NCBI GenBank assembly: GCA_040307715.1
Contig: JAWRJC010000059.1
Span: forward strand, 1-31,820
Direction of reading: 5' to 3'
Source of the DNA: RUG13615 sp040307715
GTDB taxonomy: Bacteria > Bacillota > Clostridia > Peptostreptococcales > Anaerovoracaceae
DNA: 31,820 nt
The notes below the pieces were generated by a model. That model ran no database searches. It was given only the letters and a program-made list of their open reading frames with translations, and was not told the origin of the DNA. Of the stretch, positions 14,910-22,120 are shown in pieces. Within the stretch, counting starts at the first letter, position 1; every line of letters begins with the position of its first letter. A program made the translations under genes and the position numbers.

Positions 14910-16100
14910 CTACTGCCTATTCAGTACGCCGCGCGCGAGCAGGGCGGCCTCTTCCTCTTCCGTGAGCCCGAGCACCTCCCGGTTGTGCTGCCCCAGCAGC
15001 GGCGACGGGGCGTCGACACTGCCCGGCGTAGCGGAGAATTTGACAACCGGACCCGGTACGTCCACCTCCCCGAGCAGCGGATGCTGTGTCGGGACCATCA
15101 TCCCGCGCGCCTTGATCTGCGGGTTCTCCACCGCCTCCTGCATGTTCATGACAGGGCTGCAGGGGATACCGGCTTCCTCCAGCAGCGATTCGATCTCGGC
15201 CCGGGTATGCTGTGCGCACCAGGCGGCGACCGCGTTCTTCAGGTCGGGATCGTAGTGGATGGTGCGGTCCCAGTTGGTCTTGTAGCGCGGATCGTCAAGG
15301 AGTTCTGTGAGTCCGGCTTTCCGGCAGAACCTCTCCCACAGGTCGTCGTTGCCGATGGCGATGACCAGCATGCCGTCTTTGCAGTGATAGCAGTCGAACG
15401 GGGTGATCGACGGATCCGCGCAGCCTCTGCGGTGTGGAATACCGTGCCCGCGCGCCACATAGGTCGGCATGTTTTCGGTGATGCTGAACGCGCTGTCGAG
15501 CATGGCGACATCGATGTACTGGCCTTCGCCGGTCATATCTCTGTGATGGAGCGCCATGAGGATGCCGATGACCAGATACAGACCGGAAGTGTGGTCGATG
15601 ATGCAGGGACCGACCTTGACGGGATCCTGGTCGGGATAGCCGGTCAGGTCGAGGATACCGCTCATAGCCTGCGCGACGATATCGTAGCAGGGGCGGTGCG
15701 AGAGAGGGCCTGTCTGACCGAATCCGCTCACAGAGGCGTACAGAATGGCAGGATTCACCTGCCGGACGGCATCGTAGTCGATACCGAGTTTTGCTGTGAC
15801 GCCTGGTTTGAAGTTCTCCACAACAAGATCCGCGTCCCGGATCAGATCAAAGAGCAGGTCTTTGCCCTGCGGTTCTTTCAGATTGAGCGACACGCTCTTT
15901 TTGCCGCGGTTGAAGATGGCGAAGTATTCGCTTTCTCCGTTGGTTTCATCGAGCGGGCCCCAGGTCCTTGCCTGGTCGCCTGCCGGCGATTCAATTTTGA
16001 TGACCTCCGCGCCGTAATCCGCCAGGATCATGGTGCAGAACGGGCCGCTCATCGCGGTCGTCAGGTCGATCACTTTCAGTCCGTCAAGTGGTTTTGCCAT
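14910..16100 (-). CDS. CaiB/BaiF family (class III) CoA-transferase
   Basis: Moves CoA between carboxylic acids through an aspartyl-CoA thioester intermediate. The 396 residues match the family length. It opens with LDGLKVIDLTTAMSGPFCTMILADYGAEVIKIE, as in formyl-CoA and carnitine CoA-transferases. The catalytic Asp appears to be Asp169 in VGPCIIDHTSGLYL, followed by RDMTGEGQYIDVAMLD. The substrate cannot be told: no oxalate decarboxylase, carnitine, bile-acid or acyl-CoA dehydrogenase gene lies nearby. On the minus strand AGGGGGA sits ten bases before the ATG. It is the only minus-strand gene here, convergent with the vWA gene and divergent from prsW. Confidence 0.93.
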   Translation of the reverse strand: MAKPLDGLKVIDLTTAMSGPFCTMILADYGAEVIKIESPAGDQARTWGPLDETNGESEYFAIFNRGKKSVSLNLKEPQGKDLLFDLIRDADLVVENFKPGVTAKLGIDYDAVRQVNPAILYASVSGFGQTGPLSHRPCYDIVAQAMSGILDLTGYPDQDPVKVGPCIIDHTSGLYLVIGILMALHHRDMTGEGQYIDVAMLDSAFSITENMPTYVARGHGIPHRRGCADPSITPFDCYHCKDGMLVIAIGNDDLWERFCRKAGLTELLDDPRYKTNWDRTIHYDPDLKNAVAAWCAQHTRAEIESLLEEAGIPCSPVMNMQEAVENPQIKARGMMVPTQHPLLGEVDVPGPVVKFSATPGSVDAPSPLLGQHNREVLGLTEEEEAALLARGVLNRQ

Positions 16101-16147
16101 GGTATGTGTCCCCCTATGTGCACCATGATAGCATAAAAGAAAGATTC

Positions 16148-16176
16148 TTGTGCTGTTCCGAAGGGGAGAATATAAT
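16148..16176 (+). promoter_or_regulatory. Promoter of the prsW operon
   Basis: TTGTGC at 16148-16153, a 17-base spacer, then a perfect TATAAT at 16171-16176. It lies 50 bases upstream of the PrsW start, in the divergent gap with the CoA-transferase gene. Confidence 0.75.
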
Positions 16177-16226
16177 AGAATCGCTAAGAATAAGCATTAC
16201 CGATAGAACAGAAAGAGGAATTCCCA

Positions 16227-17120
16227 ATGACTATTCTTCTCCTTTCGGCGCTGTTGCCGCCGATCGTCCTGCTGGTTTGGATCTACAGAATGGACAAGAT
16301 CGAATCCGAGCCGCCGCGGCTGATCCTGAAGCTGCTGCTGTTCGGGGCATTGTCCTGCATTCCTGCCGCCATCATCGAGAGTTTCGCGGGAGGGCTGCTG
16401 CAGAACGTGATCTCCCCGTACCAGTTCGGAACGCTGTACCAGTTCCTGTACTATTTCCTCGTTGTGGCATGGACGGAAGAAGGGGTCAAGCACTTTGCCC
16501 TCAAGCATGGCAGCTGGAAGAATCCCGCGTTCAACTACCGCTTTGACGCCATTGTGTATGCGACAGCTGCTGCACTCGGCTTTGCAGCGGCAGAGAACGT
16601 CATGTACGTCTTCCAGTTCGGCATTCAGGTGGCGGCGCTGCGTGCGGTCACGGCGATTCCCGGACACTGCATCTTCGGCATCTACATGGGGTACTACTAC
16701 GGGCAGGCCAAGCATTGTCAGCAGGTCGGAGACACCGGAAAGCAGCACATGTACCAGTTCCTGAGCATCTTTATGCCGGTCCTGCTGCACGGGTTCTATG
16801 ACTTCTGCGCAACGCTCAACTACTCGCTCATGACGATTCTCTTCCTGGTCTACATCATTATCCTGGACATCTTTGCCTTCCGTTCCATCCGGCGCTTTGC
16901 CAGAGATGACGAGCACATTCCGGGAACGGCAGAGGACGGCGACCCCGGTTACGGGAGCGGCGATATGTACAAAGACTATCGGAACGGCACCTACGGCGGG
17001 TATGGAGATACGACTTACACAGGCTGGCAGAACGGACAGAATACGGGCGGCTGGCAGAACGGTACCAGCGAGCAGAGCAGCGACGATGATCCCTTCGGGA
17101 TTGGTCCGCTGAGTCACTAG
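16227..17120 (+). CDS. prsW: PrsW-family intramembrane metalloprotease
   Basis: A 297-residue multi-pass membrane protein of the PrsW/CPBP-like protease clan. Its hallmarks are the first helix with RMDKIESEPP after it, the zinc/catalytic motif WTEEGVKHF (Glu84-Glu85), AAAENVMYV (Glu123-Asn124), IPGHCIFGIYMG with His147, and HGFYDF in a later helix. About seven or eight helices are visible up to residue 220. The last 75 or so residues are a soluble Gly/Tyr/Asn/Thr-rich tail with WQNG repeats, not part of the family core. In Bacillus subtilis, PrsW performs site-1 cleavage of the anti-sigma factor RsiW. No sigma/anti-sigma pair is present here, so the substrate is unknown. Confidence 0.9.
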   Translation: MTILLLSALLPPIVLLVWIYRMDKIESEPPRLILKLLLFGALSCIPAAIIESFAGGLLQNVISPYQFGTLYQFLYYFLVVAWTEEGVKHFALKHGSWKNPAFNYRFDAIVYATAAALGFAAAENVMYVFQFGIQVAALRAVTAIPGHCIFGIYMGYYYGQAKHCQQVGDTGKQHMYQFLSIFMPVLLHGFYDFCATLNYSLMTILFLVYIIILDIFAFRSIRRFARDDEHIPGTAEDGDPGYGSGDMYKDYRNGTYGGYGDTTYTGWQNGQNTGGWQNGTSEQSSDDDPFGIGPLSH

Positions 17121-17125
17121 AGAAG

Positions 17126-18265
17126 ATGAGCATTGAAAGCGATGTGTTCCGCAGGCGGATCCCGCTGCCTGCGGAACTGAAGAAATATGGATTTACCGAG
17201 ACACCGGAGGGGCAGGTCTATGAGACGGATCTGCTCGCCGGTGCTTTTCGCGCGCGGATCACCGTACAGGGGTCGCTCCTTGCCGACGGCAGTTGCGTCA
17301 GCGGAGACGTCATCGATGCAGACACCGGAGAGTCCTACATCCCGCTGCGCGTGGAACGGCAGGTCGGGACCTTTGCGGCGGAGGTGCGCAAGACCTATCT
17401 GGAACTGCTGGAGGACATTGCGGAGAAATGCTTCCGGGAGCAGCGGTTCCTGGCAGCGCAGACCGGGCGGCTCGCTGCGGCCATCAAGGAGACTTACGGC
17501 GATGATCCGCAGCACATCTTTGAAAAGCATCCGGAGATCACGACGTTCCGCAATGAACGCACACAGAAATGGTATGCGATCACGATGGATCTCTCTGCCG
17601 GGAAACTGAAGACAGCGGCGGCAGGGAAGAAAAAGGACGGGAAAACGGAGCCTGATCCGCTCGACCGGTACGATGCAAAAGCGGACGTCGAGATTATGAA
17701 TGTGAAGGCAGCGCCGGAGAAGGTCGAAGAGCTGGTGAAGCAGCCCGGCATCTATACGGCTTATCACATGAATAAAAAGCACTGGATCACCATCCTGCTG
17801 GACGGGACGGTGCCGGATGCTGATATCCTTGCGCTGATCGAAGACAGCCATGCGCTGATCAGCCGGGGCGGCGCGAAGAAGAGCGGCGAACAGCTGGTGG
17901 ACGGTGTCTGGGTGATCCCGTCGGCCTATGACGAGTTCGATGTGGCAGCTGCGTTCGCTGCCGATCCTGACCTGGAATGGCAGCAGGCAGCGCGGATGCA
18001 AGTGGGGGACACAGTCTATATCTACGTGGGCGTTCCCATCAAGGCGATCCGGTACCGGTGTTCTGTCAAAGCTGCGAATGTGCCCAATCATTCCGGCTAC
18101 CGGGAGGACAAGTACCCGTATGTCGTGATCCTGCACCTTGAAGAGGTCTACGCGGACGATGTCATGCCGCTTGTGAAAATGCGCGAGCTGGGATTGTACG
18201 GCGTGCGCGGTGCAAGGCGGGTGCCGGAGCGGGTCGCGTCGTATCTGGAATCGCTGCGCGGATAA
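17126..18265 (+). CDS. YjbR/MmcQ domain protein fused to EVE/PUA-like domain
   Basis: 379 residues in three parts. Residues 1-115 are an N-terminal region I do not recognise. Residues 115-250 are a YjbR/MmcQ (DUF419) domain: FEKHPEITTFRN, KWYAITMDL, then VEIMNVKAAPEKVEEL and MNKKHWITILLDG. Residues 262-379 resemble an EVE/ASCH (PUA-like) domain: WVIPSAYDEFDV, MQVGDTVYIYVG, AIRYRCSVKAANVP. YjbR has a double-wing DNA-binding-like fold. EVE domains bind modified bases in DNA or RNA. It starts five bases after the PrsW stop with only a weak AGAGAAG, suggesting coupling. A short charged linker (KKKDGKTEPDP) lies inside the YjbR region. No terminator is clear after it. Confidence 0.8.
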   Translation: MSIESDVFRRRIPLPAELKKYGFTETPEGQVYETDLLAGAFRARITVQGSLLADGSCVSGDVIDADTGESYIPLRVERQVGTFAAEVRKTYLELLEDIAEKCFREQRFLAAQTGRLAAAIKETYGDDPQHIFEKHPEITTFRNERTQKWYAITMDLSAGKLKTAAAGKKKDGKTEPDPLDRYDAKADVEIMNVKAAPEKVEELVKQPGIYTAYHMNKKHWITILLDGTVPDADILALIEDSHALISRGGAKKSGEQLVDGVWVIPSAYDEFDVAAAFAADPDLEWQQAARMQVGDTVYIYVGVPIKAIRYRCSVKAANVPNHSGYREDKYPYVVILHLEEVYADDVMPLVKMRELGLYGVRGARRVPERVASYLESLRG

Positions 18266-18286
18266 GACCTGGCGGCCATGCTATTT

Positions 18287-18330
18287 TTTATACGCTATAA
18301 GTAGTATAAATCGGAATTAAATTGTATAAT
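18287..18330 (+). promoter_or_regulatory. Promoter with a possible operator upstream of the araC-type gene
   Basis: TATAAT lies at 18325-18330 without a good -35, as expected for an activated promoter. Just upstream, a 7-bp inverted repeat, TTTATAC (18287-18293) with GTATAAA (18304-18310), is separated by ten bases. The stretch 18280-18390 is sharply more AT-rich than its surroundings. Confidence 0.45.
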
Positions 18331-18394
18331 ATATCTACGATAACTCTTGTTTTATGAGCAATAATTCTGTTTTGTATTAGTAAGAGGACTGCAG

Positions 18395-19375
18395 ATGGGG
18401 TATTATGTTAGCGACAGGCAAGTGCTTGCTTCCGCGATGGAACGGTCATTGTACCGTCCGCTGCGGCTCCGTATAGACGGCTGCGAGAGGACTGACGAAG
18501 TGCTGGGGCTCGGCCATCCGCTGTATCAGGCACTTTGCAGTGTATACACATTGACAAATACAACGGGGCACCCGATCCGTTATCCGGTGCTGCCGGCCGG
18601 CTGCATGACGCTTCTGTTCCGCGACCGTGGCGGCAGCCACAGGAGCTGGCTCTGCGGCCCTTCGGATCAGATCGCGAAAGTCCTTCTGGCGCCGGGGGAC
18701 CAGCTGCTGGTGCTGGAATTCATGCCGGGCGGCAATACAGCGTTTCTCAACTGCGACGTGTCCGCTCTTGCCAACCGCTGCGCACCGGTCGCAGAGACGA
18801 TCCGGAACGGCAGCCGCCTGCAGAAGATCGCTGAACGCGATATTCCGGTCAGTTTGAAAGCGCTGCTGATGTCGCGCGTGCTGCGCGTGGAATCCTCGGA
18901 AAGAGAGCGCGACTATCTGATCCGCTTCTGTGCGGAGGAGATCCTCCGGTCAAACGGCGCGGTCAAAGTCGGGGAACTGGCAAAGAAGGCGGGGTTCACC
19001 GAACGGTATATCAGTCAGGTGTTCGGGCGGTATATCGGATTGCCGCCCAAGATGTATTCCGAGATCATCCGTCTGCAGACTTCCCTGAAAACGGTATTGC
19101 CGGAAGAGGGGGCGCCGCCTGCGGCGGGCACGGAAAAGTCGCTGCTCGAGATCGCTGTGGAGAGCGGGTATTTCGATCATGCGCACATGAACCGCGCATA
19201 TCAGCGTTTCCTCCATTGTTCTTCCGGAGCACTGCGCAGGAGAGGCCTTGCGGCGATCGATTTTGGCAGAGTAAGGGATCTGCTGGAGGAAGGAAAGGAA
19301 AGTCAGTATGACGGGGAAATACTATCTGGGGCTGGACAACGGGACGACCGGGACGACGGCGCTGATCCTCGATGA
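18395..19375 (+). CDS. AraC-family transcriptional regulator
   Basis: 326 residues. The N-terminal 160 look like the ligand/partner domain seen in AraC proteins with a PDGCxxLIF-type motif: LPAGCMTLLFRD, then LCGPSDQ and LVLEFMPGGNTAFL. The C-terminal DNA-binding part holds two helix-turn-helices: VGELAKKAGFTERYISQVFGRYIGLPP (about 193-222) and LEIAVESGYFDHAHMNRAYQRF (about 260-285). An unusually long linker (KTVLPEEGAPPAAGTEKS) lies between them. The start follows AAGAGGA. The last 68 bases overlap the kinase gene in another frame, and the tail there (DGEILSGAGQRDDRDDGADPR) looks like by-product sequence. It probably activates the downstream kinase and aminotransferase genes. Confidence 0.88.
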   Translation: MGYYVSDRQVLASAMERSLYRPLRLRIDGCERTDEVLGLGHPLYQALCSVYTLTNTTGHPIRYPVLPAGCMTLLFRDRGGSHRSWLCGPSDQIAKVLLAPGDQLLVLEFMPGGNTAFLNCDVSALANRCAPVAETIRNGSRLQKIAERDIPVSLKALLMSRVLRVESSERERDYLIRFCAEEILRSNGAVKVGELAKKAGFTERYISQVFGRYIGLPPKMYSEIIRLQTSLKTVLPEEGAPPAAGTEKSLLEIAVESGYFDHAHMNRAYQRFLHCSSGALRRRGLAAIDFGRVRDLLEEGKESQYDGEILSGAGQRDDRDDGADPR

Positions 19376-20804
19376 AAACTGGAACAGCGTAGGCCGCGGG
19401 TATAAAGAACTGACGCAGCATTATCCAAGACCCGGCTGGGTCGAACATGATGCGATAGAGATCTGGGACAGTGTTCTCTATGCGGTGCAGGAGGCCTGCA
19501 GACAGGCGGGGATCGAGGTTTCGCAGCTTTCGTGCATCGGGATCGACAACCAGGGGGAGACGGTCGTTCTTTGGGACAAGGTGACCGGCATGCCGGTCTA
19601 TCCCGCGATCGTCTGGCAGGACCGGCGCACTGCCCGGTACGCGGACAGCATCACGGAAGAGTACGGGGCGATGGTCCGGGAGAAGACCGGTCTGATGATC
19701 GATTCCTATTTCTCCGCGACCAAGATCAAGTGGATCCTGGACAATGCTGAAGGCGTCCGTGAGAAGGCGGAAAGCGGCCGTGTCCTCGCGGGGACGCTGG
19801 ATACCTGGATCATCTGGAAAATGACGCACGGGCGGACGTTTGTCACCGATGTGACGACAGCCAGCCGCACGATGCTTTTCAATATCCACACGAAGAAGTG
19901 GGATCAGGATATTCTGGACGCGCTGGGCATCGACAGGCGCATGCTGGCGGAGATCAAAGACAGTTCCTGCGTCTATGGGCACACCGATCCGTTGGATTTC
20001 TTCGGCGCACGGATCCCGATCGCGGGCTCTGCGGTCGACCAGCAGGCGGCGCTGTTCGGGCAGGGCTGCTTTGCGCCGGGCGATATCAAGTGCACCTATG
20101 GGACGGGCTGCTTCATGCTGATGAACACCGGTGAAAAGCCGATCTACTCGCGCAACGGGATCCTGACCACGGTCGCATGGGGCATCAACGGGGCTATGAC
20201 GTTCGCTCTCGACGGCGGTGTCTACATCACGGGCGCTGCCACCCAATGGCTCCGCGACAAGCTGCAGATCATCGGAAGCGCATCGGAGACAGAGCAGATG
20301 GCGCTCGATGCGGGGGACAACGGAGATGTATACTTCGTGCCGGCGTTTACCGGTCTGGCAGCCCCGCACTGGGACAGCTACGCGCGCGGCATGATCATCG
20401 GCATCACAGGCGGTACGACCAGAGAACATATTGTACGCGCCTGCCTGGAGTCCACGGCGTATCAGGTCAAAGACAATCTGGACGTCATGCGCCTCGACGC
20501 CAATATGCCGATCAACCGGATGCGGGTGGACGGCGGTGCCGTTGTCAACAACTGTCTGATGCAGTTCCAGGCGGACATGCTGGGTCTGCCGATCGATATC
20601 CCGCAGATCCACGACACGACGCCGCTGGGGGCGGCGTATCTGGCGGCGCTCGGAATCGGCGATTTCAAATCGCTGGATGAAATTACGGAGAAGTGGAAGC
20701 TCGAGAAGACCTTTGAACCCAGAATGGGAGCGGATGAGCGCGAAACGCTGCTGTACAAGTGGCATAAAGCGGTCGAGCGGTCCAAAAACTGGGTCGAGGA
20801 ATAG
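19308..20804 (+). CDS. Glycerol-kinase-like FGGY carbohydrate kinase
   Basis: 498 residues, full length, clearly of the GlpK branch: GWVEHD, TLDTWIIWKMT-like region, TASRTMLFNIHT, YGTGCFMLMNTGEKP, PAFTGLAAPHWD, MRVDGGAV. Trp103, Tyr (DSYFSATK), Asp-Gln (AVDQQAA) and Phe (GCFML) of the glycerol site are kept. Two arginines that GlpK uses are lost. Arg83 of NQRET is Gly83 (NQGET), which in GlpK hydrogen-bonds glycerol. Arg17 of DQGTTSSR is Thr17 (DNGTTGTT). Substrate specificity may therefore differ, so I do not call it glpK. The ATG follows AGGAAAGGAAAG within the araC-type gene, implying translational coupling. No glpF or glpO is adjacent. Confidence 0.85.
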   Translation: MTGKYYLGLDNGTTGTTALILDENWNSVGRGYKELTQHYPRPGWVEHDAIEIWDSVLYAVQEACRQAGIEVSQLSCIGIDNQGETVVLWDKVTGMPVYPAIVWQDRRTARYADSITEEYGAMVREKTGLMIDSYFSATKIKWILDNAEGVREKAESGRVLAGTLDTWIIWKMTHGRTFVTDVTTASRTMLFNIHTKKWDQDILDALGIDRRMLAEIKDSSCVYGHTDPLDFFGARIPIAGSAVDQQAALFGQGCFAPGDIKCTYGTGCFMLMNTGEKPIYSRNGILTTVAWGINGAMTFALDGGVYITGAATQWLRDKLQIIGSASETEQMALDAGDNGDVYFVPAFTGLAAPHWDSYARGMIIGITGGTTREHIVRACLESTAYQVKDNLDVMRLDANMPINRMRVDGGAVVNNCLMQFQADMLGLPIDIPQIHDTTPLGAAYLAALGIGDFKSLDEITEKWKLEKTFEPRMGADERETLLYKWHKAVERSKNWVEE

Positions 20805-20879
20805 CGATTCCTTACAATAACCAAGCATTCACACTCATATAACAGTCACTTACTTCATTGTCTCGAAAGGAGCCTACCC

Positions 20880-21965
20880 ATGAGCAAAATGATGCTGTTC
20901 AGCCCCGGGCCTGTCATGACCAGACAAAATGTCAGAGAGTCCCTGATGCACTATGACATCTGCCACCGCAGCAGAGAGTTTGAAGAAATGTACGCCGGTC
21001 TGTGCGCCAAGATCAACAAAATCTTCGGTGCGGATGATACGTACCGTTCAGTCGTTATTTCCGGTTCCGGCACCTCTGCAAACGAGACGGTCATCTCCTC
21101 GGTTCTGAAAGAGGGCGATACCGTTCTCCTGCTTCGCAACGGCGAGTTCGGCGACAGGCTGAAGCAGATCTACGACCAGTACGGGATCGGATATGTGGAC
21201 TGCTCCTTTGAATGGGGCACCATGATGGACATCGATGAGATCGAGGCGGCGCTGCGCGCCAATCCGGAAATCAAAATGATCAGCATGGTCTTCCATGAGA
21301 CCAGTTCTTCCATGATCAATCCGGTGCCCGGCGTAGGTGCGCTGGCGGACAAATACGGCAAGTGGTTCCATGTCGACTGCGTCAGCGCGGCGGCGGGACA
21401 GGTCATCGACGTGGCGGCCAATCACATCACCTTCGCGACGAGTGTCGGCGGCAAGTGTGTCGGAGCGTATCCCGGTTCTGCCTATGTCTGCGCGAAGATC
21501 GACGCCCTCGAGACCCTGACACCGGAGATGGGCCGCAATGTGTATCTCAATCTCGCCCGCCATTACCAGAAGGCGAAATCCGATGAGCAGACACCGAACA
21601 CTCCGAATGTGACGCTGTTCTGGGCACTCGATCAGGCGCTTGCCAACATCCTGGAGGAGGGACTCGACGCGCAGATCGCCCGCTATCAGGAATGCGCGAA
21701 GATCCTGCGCGACGGGATGCGCGGAATGGGGCTGCGTCTGCTGCTGCCCGATGAGCAGATGGCAAACACCGTCACGAGCGTCTTCCTGCCGGCGGGGATG
21801 GATCTCGAGGCGTTCCTTTCCGACATGGAAGCGCACGGCTACACGGTCTATGCCGGCAAAGGCGTGTTCTACGATCAGAACATGTTCCAGGTCGCCAATA
21901 TGGGCGAGATCTACCCGGAAGACTGCGAGAAGTTCCTCGGTGTACTCAAGGAGTGTCTCGCGTAA
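20880..21965 (+). CDS. Class V aminotransferase, PhnW/serine-glyoxylate type
   Basis: A PLP enzyme of 361 residues. FSPGPVMTRQNVRE and DICHRSREFEE at the N-terminus are typical of 2-aminoethylphosphonate and alanine/serine-glyoxylate aminotransferases. GSGTSANE binds PLP phosphate. FHVDCVSA supplies the pyridine-N Asp166. SVGGKC holds the Schiff-base Lys192. The C-terminal NMGEIYPED matches the PhnW end (NIGEVY). No phosphonatase (phnX) or phosphonate transporter is near, so a phosphonate substrate is not supported. It lies 75 bases after the kinase with no terminator between, and GAAAGGAG precedes the ATG. Cotranscription with the kinase suggests a common substrate pathway. A terminator follows at 21999. 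Confidence 0.88.
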   Translation: MSKMMLFSPGPVMTRQNVRESLMHYDICHRSREFEEMYAGLCAKINKIFGADDTYRSVVISGSGTSANETVISSVLKEGDTVLLLRNGEFGDRLKQIYDQYGIGYVDCSFEWGTMMDIDEIEAALRANPEIKMISMVFHETSSSMINPVPGVGALADKYGKWFHVDCVSAAAGQVIDVAANHITFATSVGGKCVGAYPGSAYVCAKIDALETLTPEMGRNVYLNLARHYQKAKSDEQTPNTPNVTLFWALDQALANILEEGLDAQIARYQECAKILRDGMRGMGLRLLLPDEQMANTVTSVFLPAGMDLEAFLSDMEAHGYTVYAGKGVFYDQNMFQVANMGEIYPEDCEKFLGVLKECLA

Positions 21966-21998
21966 CGGCGGCTGCGCAAACTATCTGTATAAACTCGT

Positions 21999-22026
21999 AA
22001 AGACCGGTCTATATGACCGGTCTTTT
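21999..22026 (+). terminator. Terminator after the aminotransferase gene
   Basis: AAAGACCGGTC (21999-22009) pairs with GACCGGTCTTT (22015-22025) around TATAT, ending in TTTT. An 11-bp perfect stem. Confidence 0.92.
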
Positions 22027-22036
22027 GTGGTATAAT
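22025..22036 (+). promoter_or_regulatory. Extended -10 promoter of the herA-like operon
   Basis: TGG followed by TATAAT (22031-22036) directly behind the terminator; no good -35. It shares TTGTGGTAWAAT with the promoter at 7718-7729. A second TATAAT at 22045-22050 is possible. Confidence 0.55.
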
Positions 22037-22061
22037 TTACTATGTATAATTGGATGTATAT

Positions 22062-22093
22062 GGGCATTTTGCACAGTGGATGTGCAAATGCTC
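22062..22093 (+). other. Stem-loop in the herA-like leader
   Basis: GCATTTTGCACA (22064-22075) pairs with TGTGCAAATGC (22081-22091) with one bulged T and a GTGGA loop; weak outer pairs extend it by two. There is no T-tract after it. It ends about 16 bases before the GGAGGA ribosome binding site, so it may affect mRNA stability or translation. Confidence 0.5.
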
Positions 22094-22120
22094 CTGAAAG
22101 ATACCAGAAGGAGGATCACG

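Noticed and set aside
18266..18290. A terminator after the YjbR-EVE gene
   Set aside because: TGGC-G-GCCA before a T-run would have a one-base loop, so it cannot form a proper hairpin.
20880..21965. A phosphonate degradation locus
   Set aside because: The aminotransferase is PhnW-like, but no phosphonatase, phosphonate hydrolase or phosphonate transporter is nearby.
22013..22120. An earlier start for the HerA-like gene
   Set aside because: The region holds the terminator, promoter and leader hairpin; ATG 22121 has AAGGAGGA and matches the family N-terminus.
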